A stretch of 33,829 bases of DNA from Clostridiales bacterium (GTDB lineage Bacteria; Bacillota; Clostridia; Oscillospirales; CAG-272). The DNA is taken from NCBI GenBank assembly GCA_012837425.1, contig DURE01000040.1:79099-112927 (forward strand), written 5' to 3'. The notes below the pieces were generated by a model. It worked only from the letters and a program-made list of their open reading frames with translations, was not told where the DNA came from and searched no databases. Positions 8,558 through 17,208 of the stretch are shown here, piece by piece (position 1 is the first letter of the stretch; the number at the start of each line of letters is the position of its first letter). Made by a program: the position numbers and the translations under genes.

Positions 8558-9313
8558 ATGGAAATTCCCCCGCGCATGTCAAGAACCGCAATGCTCATAG
8601 GTGAAAAGGCTGTCAGGGCGCTGATGTCGGCCAGGGTTGCGATCTTCGGGCTCGGAGGTGTCGGCGGCGCGCTCTGCGAGGCGCTTGCCCGGGCAGGGGT
8701 GGGGAATCTTACTTTAATCGACAATGACACAATAGTCCCGTCAAACATCAACCGCCAAACAGTGGCGCTGCACTCGACGCTCGGGCGGCTCAAGACCGAG
8801 GTTATGCGCGAGCGCATACTCGACATAAACCCCGACTGCCGGGTGACCGTTTGCAGCATGTTCTACGATGCCGAAACAGCCGACAGGATTGGTTTTTCGG
8901 AGTATGACTATATCGCTGACGCGATTGACACGGTCACCTCAAAGCTGCTCATAGCAGCCCGGGCAAAGGAGGCCGGCGTTCCTCTTATTGCGGCGATGGG
9001 GACCGGAAACAAACTTGACCCCACAAGACTTGAGATTGCCGATATATCAAAGACCGACACCTGCCCGCTGGCCAGGGTCATAAGGCGCGAGCTTCGTGCC
9101 CGGGGGAGGGGGATAGAACACCTTGAGGTGGTTTTCTCGCGCGAGCCGGCAAGAGCTCCGGATGCGGCATTTTATGTTGATAGTGCCGATTGCCGCCGGC
9201 TGCCGCCCGGCACACTCCCCCTGGTGCCGAATACGGCCGGGATTCTCATGGCGTCAAGGATTGTCAGGCGTATAATCGAGAACCCGAAGCGCTGTGAGGA
9301 GGACGGAAATTGA
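8558..9313 (+). CDS. tcdA: tRNA threonylcarbamoyladenosine dehydratase, TcdA/ThiF-HesA family
   Basis: An E1-like ATP-dependent enzyme that cyclises t6A37 of ANN-decoding tRNAs to ct6A. The 251-residue protein opens with [19 protein letters not shown], then the Rossmann nucleotide site IFGLGGVGG (about 29-37), [15 protein letters not shown] with the ATP-binding Asp and Arg, LGRLKTEVM, and [13 protein letters not shown] followed by [15 protein letters not shown], the pattern that separates TcdA from MoeB and ThiF. The two CxxC zinc pairs of MoeB/ThiF are absent, which supports TcdA. The ATG at 8558 has a GAGAGGG site 8-9 nt upstream. The stop overlaps the rnhA start (TTGA). Confidence 0.88.
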   Translation: MEIPPRMSRTAMLIGEKAVRALMSARVAIFGLGGVGGALCEALARAGVGNLTLIDNDTIVPSNINRQTVALHSTLGRLKTEVMRERILDINPDCRVTVCSMFYDAETADRIGFSEYDYIADAIDTVTSKLLIAARAKEAGVPLIAAMGTGNKLDPTRLEIADISKTDTCPLARVIRRELRARGRGIEHLEVVFSREPARAPDAAFYVDSADCRRLPPGTLPLVPNTAGILMASRIVRRIIENPKRCEEDGN

Positions 9314-9756
9314 AGCGCGTTGAGATATACACCGACGGGGCCTGCCGGGGCAACCCCGGGCCGGGGGGCTGGGCGGCTATCTTGGTTTGCGGCAAAAAAG
9401 AAAAGGAACTCACGGGAGGCGAACCGCAGACCACCAACAACCGCATGGAGCTGACCGCGGCAATTGCTGCGCTAAAGGCACTGAAATACCCCTGCGAGGT
9501 GACGCTGACCTCCGACTCAAAGTACCTGACCGACGCGATAAACCTCGGCTGGCTTGCCTTGTGGCAGAGACGGGGATGGAGGAAGGCCGACAATTCCCCG
9601 GTGCTCAACGTCGACCTCTGGGAGAAGCTGTTGCCGCTTTTAGGGAAGCACAGGGTAACCTTTGTCTGGATAAGGGGGCACGACGGCCACCCCTACAACG
9701 AGCGTTGCGACAGGCTGGCAACCGCGTATGCGGACAGCTTTGTTAAATTAGGTTGA
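9310..9756 (+). CDS. rnhA: Ribonuclease HI
   Basis: Cuts the RNA strand of RNA-DNA hybrids. The 148-residue protein has the four catalytic acids in place: Asp9 in [16 protein letters not shown], Glu47 in NNRMELTA, Asp69 in [11 protein letters not shown] and an Asp in NERCDRLA near residue 133, plus the His loop WIRGHDGHP. Length matches bacterial type I enzymes with the basic handle ([15 protein letters not shown]). The only fitting start is TTG at 9310, overlapping the tcdA stop as TTGA, which implies translational coupling. Firm on function. Confidence 0.95.
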   Translation: MKRVEIYTDGACRGNPGPGGWAAILVCGKKEKELTGGEPQTTNNRMELTAAIAALKALKYPCEVTLTSDSKYLTDAINLGWLALWQRRGWRKADNSPVLNVDLWEKLLPLLGKHRVTFVWIRGHDGHPYNERCDRLATAYADSFVKLG

Positions 9757-9758
9757 AA

Positions 9759-9830
9759 TTCTTGGGGATTCTCAAGGGGATTTTTGAAAAAGCCCCTTGA
9801 GCCGTGGGCTCGGGGGCAGCGCCCCCGAGC
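9759..9830 (+). repeat. Compound palindromic repeat, copy 1
   Basis: A two-hairpin element. After the flank CTTGGGGATT comes a hairpin with arms CTCAAGGGG and CCCCTTGAG (9771-9801) whose inner part is T5-G-A5, then a GC hairpin GCTCGGGGGC-agc-GCCCCCGAGC (9808-9830). Copy 2 at 17209-17275 has the same order of parts and the same GGATTCT flank, while the hairpin arms have changed on both sides so that pairing is kept. Confidence 0.7.
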
Positions 9831-9867
9831 GCTTATGCCGGAGTGCGGGGCAGTACTCCGCGCTAAA

Positions 9868-9897
9868 AAGCCGCCGCCGGATTTCCGGCGGCGGCTT
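9868..9897. terminator. Bidirectional intrinsic terminator between rnhA and the PHP lipoprotein
   Basis: A perfect 14-bp GC-rich stem (AAGCCGCCGCCGGA and its complement) with a 2-nt loop. On the minus strand the stem ends in CTTTTTAG, a good terminator tail for the lipoprotein gene; on the plus strand the tail is weaker (TTGGTTGTTG). Confidence 0.85.
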
Positions 9898-9913
9898 GGT
9901 TGTTGTATTGAGT

Positions 9914-12568
9914 TTACTTAGTCACAGCGGTAGGCACCTGACCTTGCGAGATGCTACCGGGGGTGGGGGTGGCGCTGCTTGAGGTCATCACCGAGGTTTG
10001 GACATACATATGGTTGTAATCGAAGGTGATGGCTTTGTTGTTCTTAACATCGACCTTTGAATCGCCCCAGTTGTACCAGATGCGGTTGACGACCGTTGAG
10101 CCTAAGACCAGCTCGATCTGCACCGCATTGCTGGTCGGCAGGACCTTCGTTCTCGTTAGCACCAGAATACTGCTGCCCTCGACAAGATTTGTACCGAATT
10201 TTGCGTTGAAGTCTGCGACGGTGAGGTTTGTTGAGGTCTTGAACCAGACCACAAGCGTGCTGTGAGGCTGGATTGTTCCCGATAAATTCCATGTGTTGTT
10301 GGCAAGGTCGGCGGCTTTTGCGCCGGCTTTGCTGTAGTACCTGAGTTTATATTGCGACAAATCAAGTATGGTGTCGCTGTTGTTGTAGAGCTCTATGTAG
10401 GAGAAGGGCGTGCTCACGCCGTTGTATGCCGACATGGCGGGCAGCACCTCTGTCATGTAGAGCGGGGACAGCATGGTATATGAGGTGTCGGCGTAGGTCT
10501 TGCCGTCGAGCTTTCCGGAGACTACCGCGGTTATGCGGGGGCTTGCGAGCGCATATGAGGTAAAGGTCTCGGCGCTTGAGCTGCTGCCGGCGTTCAGGGT
10601 GCCAAGCTTGACTGTGGCGAAGGGAGTGGTTTTTAAATTAAAGCCATTGAGTGAGCTCTTGTAGAAGGATACCGTCACATCGGTCATGGCCTTTGACGCG
10701 CTGTTTGTGATATGTACCTTCACGCCGTAATCGTTGCTTCCGGAATCGTTCACAAGCAGTGACTGTGTAATATCGGTAATATTCATTAAATCCCGGTTTT
10801 CAATCCAAATAGGCGCGGTTACCGCCCAGTAGGACGAGTTTGAGACCTTGACATAGTAGTAGTCGTAATCGGGCGAGAGGGTAAGATTCCACTCATATGT
10901 TTTATCTGTGCCGGCAGAGGTCTGGGCTACAATAATATTGTCCTCGGCCACAAGGTAAATGTTGCCAATGCCGACCGGCCTTTGAGTCGACAGGCTTACA
11001 CTGACCTCGAGTTTGTCGGGATTGTCGAGCCGCGCGCCCATCCACTCGTCGTTGATTTTATAATAAATTTTGAGCGTGCCGTCGGTGGTGGTATATGTGC
11101 GGTTCTTGTTGAAGGCCTCGACAATGTTCTGGCGCGTGAGCGCCGGTGCAAGCGCATACCCGCAGGCCTCACTTGCTGCCCCCCAGTTGGCGCTGTGGTT
11201 GTCTTCGTTGTAGATCGGGGAGACATGCCAGCCCTGTGTCAGCGCCAGCACATACTGCAAATCATACGACGAGCCCTTGATTTCAATCAGATTAAGGACC
11301 TTGTCGACCTCCTTGTTGTATTTGAAGTCAATGAAGTTGCCCCAGGTGTACCCGGGGTGGTTAAACATTACTATTGACTCGGCGGTCTTGGCCATCAATT
11401 TATAGAAGGCTGTGAGGTTTATGGAGCGGGTTGTAAAGGTCAGTGTATTGAGCACGTTCAGGTGCCCGTAATAGCCGGAGCTGATGTTATAGGTCTGCTC
11501 GTAGCCATACAGTGTTACATATTTGCCGGGGTTATTGTACTCGTCGGCTATCGGCTTATGCGTGTTTTTATATGTGTTTAGGTTAATAGAGTTTGAGTGG
11601 TCGGTAATCGCGAAGAAGTCGAGCTTTGCAACGTCGCGCGCGTATGCATATGCCGCCTCAACAGTGCCCTCACCGTCAGATTCTGACGTGTGGGCGTGAA
11701 CCTCACCTTTGTAGAGGTGCATCACCGACCCGTCGCCGCAGGAGAAATACTGGGTGTGTCTGTAAGGATTGCCGTTAGTATCGTAGAGAGTGAGCGATAC
11801 CTCATAATCCCCGGCCTCAAATGTGGTGCTCGACAATGTCACGCGGCCATCCTCCCAGTTTGCCTGAGCTGTGTAGTCCTTGCCGTTTACAGCCAGCTTG
11901 GATGCGGTCCGGTCGACGGCCGGGCTGCAGACATAATTGATTACCAGCTCGGGGGTGTAGACATCCTCGTAATAATAGTAGTTCTCGGGGGAATATGACA
12001 AAATGCGCGGGGGAGAGGTGCATATATAGCTGAAATTCTCGGGCAACTCGAGCGTATTTCCGGTCATAATATTATCGGTGAAATAGGCCATCGCCTGGAG
12101 TGTGGCCTCGTCCGACCCGCCGCAGATAACCAGCTTGCTGCCGACCATAGCTATGGCATAGTCAAATTCCTGTAGCCCCTCGAGCACCTGCCTGGTTTCC
12201 TCGCGGTTTGTCTCACCGACCAGAATCTCTTTGTCGGGCGGGGTGTCATCTGGCTTGAGCCAGTCCGAGGTATACCTGAAGGAGAGGAAGGAGACTCCGA
12301 ATTTTTGACTTAGAGCCTTGTAGAAATCCGAAATCTCGGCTACCATTTCGGCCGATGCCGTATCTGCACGCACCAGCTGGTAATCGGTCGTGCCGTCGGC
12401 AGCGATTATGGATATGTAATCAACGTCAATTTCCGCAGAAGATGTGTCTGTTGATGATGCGGACCCGTCTGTGGTGTCTGCCCCCGGGCCGTTGTTGTCG
12501 CAGGCCACCAGCGCAACAAGCATAGCCAGTGCCAATGCGACCAGAATAAGTACAATTGGCTTCTTCAT
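9914..12568 (-). CDS. PHP-domain lipoprotein with C-terminal lamin-tail domain
   Basis: An 884-residue secreted lipoprotein. The start ATG at 12568 has GGGGAG 7 nt upstream and gives MKKPIVLIL; the ATG 18 nt earlier lacks a site. A signal peptide ends at a lipobox with Cys23 (ALVAC), followed by a Thr/Ser/Asp linker. A mixed alpha/beta domain (about 50-180) contains EILVGETNR. The PHP domain begins at VHAHTSESDGEGT (about 290-302), with FFAITDHSNS (about 319-328) and FNHPGY further on, the metal-binding His/Asp pattern of PHP phosphoesterases. Beta-rich repeats follow, and a lamin-tail-like domain (about 700-830) with TPFSYIELYNNSDTILDLS. The likely role is an extracellular metal-dependent phosphoesterase; the substrate is unknown. 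Its N-terminal domain recurs in the lipoprotein at 30075-31833. It has its own promoter and terminator. Confidence 0.82.
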   Translation of the reverse strand: MKKPIVLILVALALAMLVALVACDNNGPGADTTDGSASSTDTSSAEIDVDYISIIAADGTTDYQLVRADTASAEMVAEISDFYKALSQKFGVSFLSFRYTSDWLKPDDTPPDKEILVGETNREETRQVLEGLQEFDYAIAMVGSKLVICGGSDEATLQAMAYFTDNIMTGNTLELPENFSYICTSPPRILSYSPENYYYYEDVYTPELVINYVCSPAVDRTASKLAVNGKDYTAQANWEDGRVTLSSTTFEAGDYEVSLTLYDTNGNPYRHTQYFSCGDGSVMHLYKGEVHAHTSESDGEGTVEAAYAYARDVAKLDFFAITDHSNSINLNTYKNTHKPIADEYNNPGKYVTLYGYEQTYNISSGYYGHLNVLNTLTFTTRSINLTAFYKLMAKTAESIVMFNHPGYTWGNFIDFKYNKEVDKVLNLIEIKGSSYDLQYVLALTQGWHVSPIYNEDNHSANWGAASEACGYALAPALTRQNIVEAFNKNRTYTTTDGTLKIYYKINDEWMGARLDNPDKLEVSVSLSTQRPVGIGNIYLVAEDNIIVAQTSAGTDKTYEWNLTLSPDYDYYYVKVSNSSYWAVTAPIWIENRDLMNITDITQSLLVNDSGSNDYGVKVHITNSASKAMTDVTVSFYKSSLNGFNLKTTPFATVKLGTLNAGSSSSAETFTSYALASPRITAVVSGKLDGKTYADTSYTMLSPLYMTEVLPAMSAYNGVSTPFSYIELYNNSDTILDLSQYKLRYYSKAGAKAADLANNTWNLSGTIQPHSTLVVWFKTSTNLTVADFNAKFGTNLVEGSSILVLTRTKVLPTSNAVQIELVLGSTVVNRIWYNWGDSKVDVKNNKAITFDYNHMYVQTSVMTSSSATPTPGSISQGQVPTAVTK

Positions 12569-12615
12569 CTTAATGCTCCCCATCAATTGCTCAAGTTTGA
12601 GTTATTTGCCTAATA

Positions 12616-12644
12616 AGTATAGCATACGGCCAATGCAAAGTCAA
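12616..12644 (-). promoter_or_regulatory. Sigma-A promoter for the PHP lipoprotein
   Basis: Minus strand: TTGACT, 17-bp spacer, TATACT, ending about 47 nt before the start codon. It diverges from the perR promoter 120 bp away. Confidence 0.8.
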
Positions 12645-12766
12645 CTCAAAAGCACAGGTTTGTTGATTATGTATAATGAAATATTTTTTGCTCACAGCCC
12701 CCAAAACCCCGAAGCCCGGCTTTTCCCGACCGACTGCAAAAAATCCGAAATAATTCAAAAACCCTA

Positions 12767-12794
12767 TTGACATGCGCTTTTTTTGTGATATAAT
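12767..12794 (+). promoter_or_regulatory. Sigma-A promoter for perR, extended -10
   Basis: TTGACA, a 16-bp spacer and TATAAT with TG one base before it. The A/T-rich stretch overlapping and following the -10 (12788-12812) contains imperfect inverted repeats (ATTA...TAAT) that could be a PerR box and so allow autoregulation; the match to the 7-1-7 Per box consensus is only partial. Confidence 0.75.
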
Positions 12795-12825
12795 AAGATT
12801 AAGTCCTAATAAGGAGCGTGGAATA

Positions 12826-13215
12826 GTGGCAAAGCGGAATACCAGGCAAAAGCGTCTTATATCAGAGACGCTCCTTGGCATGAACCATCCGTCGGCGACA
12901 ATGGTATTTGAAGAGGTCAGGAAAAAAGACACCAAGATAAGCCGCGCAACCGTATTCAGGGTACTGGCCGACGCGGCCGCCTCGAGAACACTTCAGCGAC
13001 TTCACATACCCGGCTCGGACGACAGGTTCGATATAAACACCGCAAAGCATTTTCACATAAGCTGCCGCGCCTGCGGCAGGGTAGACGATATTGAGGTCGC
13101 CGAGCCGGAAATAACCTTGCTAAAAGGCAGCATCGACGCCCGCGGGTACAGGATTGAGGACTGGAACATTGATTTTGTCGGACTTTGCCCCGAGTGCGCC
13201 GGCACAAAAAACTAA
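12826..13215 (+). CDS. perR: Fur-family peroxide regulator, PerR type
   Basis: A metal-dependent repressor that senses hydrogen peroxide. The GTG at 12826 has AAGGAG nine bases upstream and gives 129 residues; a longer frame beginning at 12772 would start inside the promoter. The N-terminal winged helix contains TRQKRLISETLLGMNHPSA and the recognition stretch ISRATVFRVLADA. The regulatory metal-site pattern DDRFDINTAKHFHISC supplies an Asp and two His, as in PerR. Two CxxC pairs (CRAC and CPEC) form the structural zinc site. Its next neighbour is rubrerythrin, a classic PerR target in anaerobes. Fur or Zur cannot be excluded by sequence alone, but motif and context favour PerR. Confidence 0.85.
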   Translation: MAKRNTRQKRLISETLLGMNHPSATMVFEEVRKKDTKISRATVFRVLADAAASRTLQRLHIPGSDDRFDINTAKHFHISCRACGRVDDIEVAEPEITLLKGSIDARGYRIEDWNIDFVGLCPECAGTKN

Positions 13216-13309
13216 AATCGATGACTTTATGACCGGTTGACAGACAACAGGTAGGAGCACAGCCTTTACTCATGCCGTATATTAAATTTAAAATAAAAAG
13301 GAGAAAACT

Positions 13310-13849
13310 ATGGAACTCAAAGGTTCAAGAACCGAAGCTAACCTGATGGCCGCATTTGCAGGTGAATCACAGGCGAGAAACAAGTACACCTATTATGCCT
13401 CAAAGGCCAGAAAAGACGGCTATGAGCAGATTGCCGCCATTTTCGAGGAGACCGCGAACAACGAGAAGGAGCATGCGAAAATTTGGTTTAAGCTCCTGCA
13501 CGGTGGCGCTGTTGCCGACACCATGACCAACCTTAAAGACGCTGCGGCCGGCGAGAACTACGAGTGGACCGAAATGTATGCCAATTTCGCCAAAGTAGCC
13601 CGGGAGGAGGGTTTTACCCAGATAGCGGCGCTCTTTGAAGGGGTGGCTAAAATCGAAAAGGAACACGAGGAGCGCTACAAGAAGCTGCTCTCCAACATTG
13701 AGGGTGGCCAGGTGTTTTCGAGGAGCGAAGAGGTGGTCTGGATTTGCGCCAACTGCGGGCATGTCGTGGTCGGCAATAACGCGCCCGAGGTATGCCCGGT
13801 GTGCGCGCACCCGCAGAGCTATTTCAAGATTAAGGAAAACAATTATTAA
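13310..13849 (+). CDS. rbr: Rubrerythrin
   Basis: A non-haem diiron peroxidase that reduces hydrogen peroxide in anaerobes. The 179-residue protein has the ferritin-like four-helix bundle with ligand motifs [33 protein letters not shown] and [15 protein letters not shown], then a rubredoxin-type FeS4 domain at the C-terminus with CANC and CPVC pairs (about 145-168). Start ATG has AAGGAG 6 nt upstream. It lies 94 nt downstream of perR; no clear separate promoter was found in the gap, although a TTGACA at 13237 lacks a good -10, so co-transcription with perR is possible. Firm. Confidence 0.97.
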   Translation: MELKGSRTEANLMAAFAGESQARNKYTYYASKARKDGYEQIAAIFEETANNEKEHAKIWFKLLHGGAVADTMTNLKDAAAGENYEWTEMYANFAKVAREEGFTQIAALFEGVAKIEKEHEERYKKLLSNIEGGQVFSRSEEVVWICANCGHVVVGNNAPEVCPVCAHPQSYFKIKENNY

Positions 13850-13857
13850 TACCGTTT

Positions 13858-13952
13858 GCCGGGGAACTCGCTGCGAGTTCCCCGGCATTACAATGCCGAG
13901 CCGCCGCAATCTGCGGCGGCCAAATTTCCGGGGGACTTACAGGAAGTCCCCC
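13858..13952. repeat. Three consecutive hairpins between rubrerythrin and the GH4 gene
   Basis: Three perfect inverted repeats in a row: a 29-nt one with arms GCCGGGGAACTCGC (13858-13886), a 9-bp stem GCCGCCGCA (13900-13920) and a 9-bp stem GGGGGACTT with 5-nt loop (13930-13952). None has a T-run, so they are not typical intrinsic terminators, but they separate convergent genes and may stop or stabilise both transcripts. Confidence 0.6.
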
Positions 13953-13959
13953 GACGTGC

Positions 13960-15282
13960 TTATCTATACTCCGGTAACCAGTCGCGTTCGGCCTCAAACA
14001 GGTCATCGCAGAGCGAGATTATGTCGTCGATTGACAGCTCAGCGGCGGTGTGGGGGTCGAGCATGGCGGCTTGATAGACGGTTTCTTTTTTCTTGGTCAC
14101 GGCCGCCTCAATGGTGAGCAGCTGGGTATTTATGTTGGTCATGTTCATGGCGGCAAGCTGCAGCGGGAGCCTGCCGACATAAGTAGGCTGAATGCCGTAT
14201 TTGCCCACAAGACAGGGCACCTCGACACAGGCCTCGGCCGGCAGGTTTGTGATAAGGCCGGTATTGAGCAGGTTCCCGCCGATGTGGTAGGGCGTATCGG
14301 TCACTATAGACTCCATGATGTAGGAGGCGTATTCGCGCGTGCGCGTGTGCGTGACATTGTCGCTCGTATAGATCTCGCGATCCTTCTCCCAGCGCTCTAT
14401 CTGTCTGACACAGCGGCGGGGATATTCGTCGAGCGGAATGCGGTATCGTTCAATCAGCTCGGGATAACGCGATTTGATGAAGAAGCAGTTGTACTCGGCG
14501 TTGTGCTCGCTCGACTCGGTGCAGTAATACCCGAGCCGGCGGATGTACTCAAGCCTTACAAGGTCCTTAAAGCCCTCGGGCGGATTTTCAAGGATTGCGG
14601 TGGCGCGTCTGCGGATTTCGGGGTATAGGTCGTTGCCGTCGGCGTCCTCGATTCGGAGCAGCCAGGCCATGTGGTTGATGCCGGCAATCAGCTCGCGCAG
14701 CGGCCGCCTGATCTCCATTCCGAGCTCCCTCAGCAGGGTCTTTGTGCAGACCTGAACGCTGTGGCAGAGCCCGACTGTTTTAATGTCTGTATATCTTTGC
14801 ATATAGCCGGTTAAAGTAGCCATCGGGTTGGTGTAGTTGAGGAAAAGCGCCCTGGGGCAGACCGCGGCCATGTCCTCGGCAAAATCTTCGAGCACGGGGA
14901 TTGTGCGCAGCGCGCGGAATATGCCGCCTATTCCCAGCGTGTCGCCAATTGTCTGGCGAAGGCCGTATTTTTTCGGCACTTCAAAATCGATTATGGTGCA
15001 GGGGTCGTATAAGCCGACCTGAATCGCGTTTACCACGAAATCAGCGCCCCGCAGCGCGTCGCGGCGGTTGGGTATCCCGAGGTACTTTGTCACCTTTGCG
15101 CGTCCGTCGTTGATGTTGCGGTTGAGCGAATCTATCATGATATAGGATTCCTCAAGGCGCTTTGCATCGATGTCGTAGAGCGAGATTTCAAAATCCCGCA
15201 GAGCTTCGCTCAGCATTGAGTCGCCGAGTACGTTTTTGGCAAAAACCGTGCTGCCGGCGCCCATAAAAGTGATTTTTCCCAT
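13960..15282 (-). CDS. GH4 family alpha-glycosidase, alpha-galactosidase/alpha-glucosidase type
   Basis: An NAD- and Mn-dependent glycosidase working by oxidation-elimination. The 440-residue protein starts with the dinucleotide-binding MGKITFMGAGSTVFAKN, then ISLYDIDAKRLE, VVNAIQVGLYDP, LFLNYTNPMATLTGYM, the GH4 metal/active-site motif GLCHSVQ and GINHMAWLL. The CHS form of that motif is typical of enzymes acting on unphosphorylated alpha-galactosides or alpha-glucosides, unlike CN(V/I)P of the 6-phospho type. The ATG at 15282 begins the conserved fold but has no Shine-Dalgarno sequence close by; an AGGAAGGG lies 31 nt upstream. The longer frame to 15357 would overlap the promoter and is rejected. 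No transporter gene adjoins it. Confidence 0.9.
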   Translation of the reverse strand: MGKITFMGAGSTVFAKNVLGDSMLSEALRDFEISLYDIDAKRLEESYIMIDSLNRNINDGRAKVTKYLGIPNRRDALRGADFVVNAIQVGLYDPCTIIDFEVPKKYGLRQTIGDTLGIGGIFRALRTIPVLEDFAEDMAAVCPRALFLNYTNPMATLTGYMQRYTDIKTVGLCHSVQVCTKTLLRELGMEIRRPLRELIAGINHMAWLLRIEDADGNDLYPEIRRRATAILENPPEGFKDLVRLEYIRRLGYYCTESSEHNAEYNCFFIKSRYPELIERYRIPLDEYPRRCVRQIERWEKDREIYTSDNVTHTRTREYASYIMESIVTDTPYHIGGNLLNTGLITNLPAEACVEVPCLVGKYGIQPTYVGRLPLQLAAMNMTNINTQLLTIEAAVTKKKETVYQAAMLDPHTAAELSIDDIISLCDDLFEAERDWLPEYR

Positions 15283-15333
15283 TCTGCTTTGCTGCGGCAG
15301 AGCCGCGTTCCCTTCCTGTATTTTACTTACCAC

Positions 15334-15362
15334 AGTATAATATATTTGGGACTCCAAGTCAA
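15334..15362 (-). promoter_or_regulatory. Sigma-A promoter for the GH4 gene
   Basis: Minus strand: TTGACT, 17-bp spacer, TATACT, placed 52 nt before the start codon. Confidence 0.78.
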
Positions 15363-15483
15363 TGTATTAAAGTCAAACTATTATTACAATATTTAAGATT
15401 TTGTCCTAGCAGGGTTTTTGTCCGAACAATAATTGCGGCCAAATTATAAAACACTATTGCATTTTCAGGAATTTTCGGTTACC

Positions 15484-15498
15484 ATATACTCAGTATAT
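15484..15498. promoter_or_regulatory. 7-1-7 palindrome overlapping a possible -10 before the DUF5685 gene
   Basis: ATATACT-C-AGTATAT is a perfect inverted repeat with a one-base centre, 20 nt before the DUF5685 start codon. It contains TATACT, with TTTTCA 17 bp upstream as a weak -35. It may be an operator, a weak promoter, or both. Confidence 0.4.
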
Positions 15499-15517
15499 CG
15501 GCGGGAGGGGGCAGCGC

Positions 15518-16384
15518 ATGTTCGGTTATGTGAGGGCATATCTGCCTGAGCTTAAAATGCGTGAATACGAATACTACCGCGCCGTATACTGCGGGCTCTG
15601 CAGGTCCTACGGTCGCTGCGCCGGCTGTCTCTCCCGCATGTCGCTCAGTTATGATTTTGTTTTTCTTGCGCTGGTGCGGATTGCGCTTGCGGGCGAGAGG
15701 CCCGAATTCAAATACCGGCGCTGCGCCGCGCACCCCGCAAAAAAACGCAACGAGATGCTGCCGAGCCCGCAGCTTGACTTCTGCGCCTGCGCCGCCGCGC
15801 TGCTGGTATACCACAAGCTGCGCGACGATGTGAGTGACGAGGCCGGGCTGCGCAGGCTCGGGGCAAAAACTGCACTGCTTTTTGCCCGGGGGATGAGGCG
15901 CCGCGCGGCGGCGGCGCTGCCCGGACTTGACGGGAGGATTGAGGCGGGAATAGCCGAGCTTTTTCGGCTTGAAGCCAAAAGGGTTGCATCGGTCGACCTG
16001 CCCGCCGAGGTTTTCGGCGGCATTGTCGGGGATATATTGTCCTGGGAGCTTGACGAGGGTGCGGCGGTCATAGCACGGCAGATAGGCCGGCATGTCGGCA
16101 AATGGCTATATATCGCCGACGCACTCGACGACTATGCCGACGACATAAGACTGGGGCGCTACAATCCCTTTGCCTGCCTTTATCAAAATCACAGTCTTGG
16201 CAGGGCAGAGCTTGAGGGAATCCGCGCCGCGCTGACGCATGAGCTGATGGAGGCCGAGATTGGCTTTGATCTCATCAACTACAACTGCGACACCCTTCGC
16301 GGGGTGATTTCAAATATCATATACTGCGGAATGCCCCGCCGGACTGAGAAGATAATGAATCCAGGGCTTAAAGACCCTGCCTGA
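15518..16384 (+). CDS. DUF5685 family protein
   Basis: A 288-residue, mostly helical protein of unknown function found in Clostridia. Visible features: [14 protein letters not shown] (Cys 25, 28, 34, 37), more Cys at 69, 89 and 91, and two acidic motifs, KLRDDVSDE (100-108) and [19 protein letters not shown] (200-218). Two DDxxD-like clusters on helices far apart in sequence recall the metal-diphosphate sites of class I isoprenoid synthases such as squalene or prenyl synthases; this is an inference from pattern only. The ATG at 15518 follows GGGAGGGGG by 5 nt. The next gene on the same strand, 83 nt on, is a DnaJ-domain protein with a Cys-rich tail, a pairing I recall from other Clostridia. 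Confidence 0.8.
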   Translation: MFGYVRAYLPELKMREYEYYRAVYCGLCRSYGRCAGCLSRMSLSYDFVFLALVRIALAGERPEFKYRRCAAHPAKKRNEMLPSPQLDFCACAAALLVYHKLRDDVSDEAGLRRLGAKTALLFARGMRRRAAAALPGLDGRIEAGIAELFRLEAKRVASVDLPAEVFGGIVGDILSWELDEGAAVIARQIGRHVGKWLYIADALDDYADDIRLGRYNPFACLYQNHSLGRAELEGIRAALTHELMEAEIGFDLINYNCDTLRGVISNIIYCGMPRRTEKIMNPGLKDPA

Positions 16385-16467
16385 AAGAGACACCGGCCGG
16401 GGGCGGTGTTGCGGTATCTATGAGAACCCGTGCCAGAACACATACTTTAGTAAAGGAAAACCTCAAG

Positions 16468-17079
16468 ATGAACGACCCGTACAGAATACTCGGTGTTTCG
16501 CGTGAAGCCAGCGATGAGGAGATTAAGCGCGCCTACCGCGAGCTTGCTAAGAAATACCACCCCGATAAATATAAAAATTCCGACCTTGCCGAGCTTGCCA
16601 ACGAGAAAATGAAGGAAATCAATGCCGCCTACGACCAGATTCAAAGGGAAAGGGAGGCCCGGGGCGGCTCAGCTTTTGGCGGATTCGGTACGGGTGAATA
16701 TACCGGCACCAGCGAGCTGTATGCAAGAATCAGGCGCTGTATCAACACAGACAATATAGCTGAGGCTGACAGGCTGCTTACCGGTGTGCCTCTGTCCGGG
16801 CGCGACGCCGAATGGAATTTTTTGCGCGGCTGTGTTGAGGTCAGGCTGAGGCACTATGTCGACGCCCAGCGCTATTTTGACCTTGCCTGCGCCATGGACC
16901 CCTATAATATTGAATACAGAGACGCCCGCGATCGGCTGCGCCAGCAGGCCAACGGCTACGGGGGCGGCTATACGACTACAACGGCACGCGGCTGCTCGGG
17001 CTGCGAGGTCTGCACCGGCCTTATGTGCTCCGACTGCTGCTGCGAGTGCATGGGCGGCGACCTGATTCGCTGCTGCTGA
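16468..17079 (+). CDS. DnaJ-domain protein with Cys-rich C-terminus
   Basis: A 203-residue J-domain protein. The J domain occupies residues 1-65: [20 protein letters not shown], the HPD motif in [10 protein letters not shown], and [15 protein letters not shown] Gly-rich linker follows, then a short TPR-like helical part (about 85-160, with [16 protein letters not shown] and [16 protein letters not shown]), and a tail with 10 Cys in about 28 residues including CSGCEVC and CSDCCCEC. The J domain would stimulate an Hsp70; the tail may bind metal. This is not DnaJ itself, since the G/F-zinc finger-CTD plan is missing. The ATG at 16468 is chosen over 16420 because the J domain begins there and AAGG lies 11 nt upstream. 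Confidence 0.88.
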   Translation: MNDPYRILGVSREASDEEIKRAYRELAKKYHPDKYKNSDLAELANEKMKEINAAYDQIQREREARGGSAFGGFGTGEYTGTSELYARIRRCINTDNIAEADRLLTGVPLSGRDAEWNFLRGCVEVRLRHYVDAQRYFDLACAMDPYNIEYRDARDRLRQQANGYGGGYTTTTARGCSGCEVCTGLMCSDCCCECMGGDLIRCC

Positions 17080-17208
17080 GGCGCGGGTCGCGCCGGGGAA
17101 CTTCGCCGGAAAGGGAAGCCGAATAACAATCCCCCGCGGGGTGTAGTGACTCAAAAGACACGAAACCCTCTGGAGGAAAAGTTACATCCGCCCTTTTATG
17201 TCATAAAG

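Noticed and set aside
8323-8859. Minus-strand frame overlapping the tcdA start and the two divergent promoters
   Set aside because: It runs opposite tcdA, covers both promoters and shows no protein family pattern of its own.
13237-13309. Separate promoter for rubrerythrin
   Set aside because: TTGACA is present at 13237 but no -10 lies at a workable distance.
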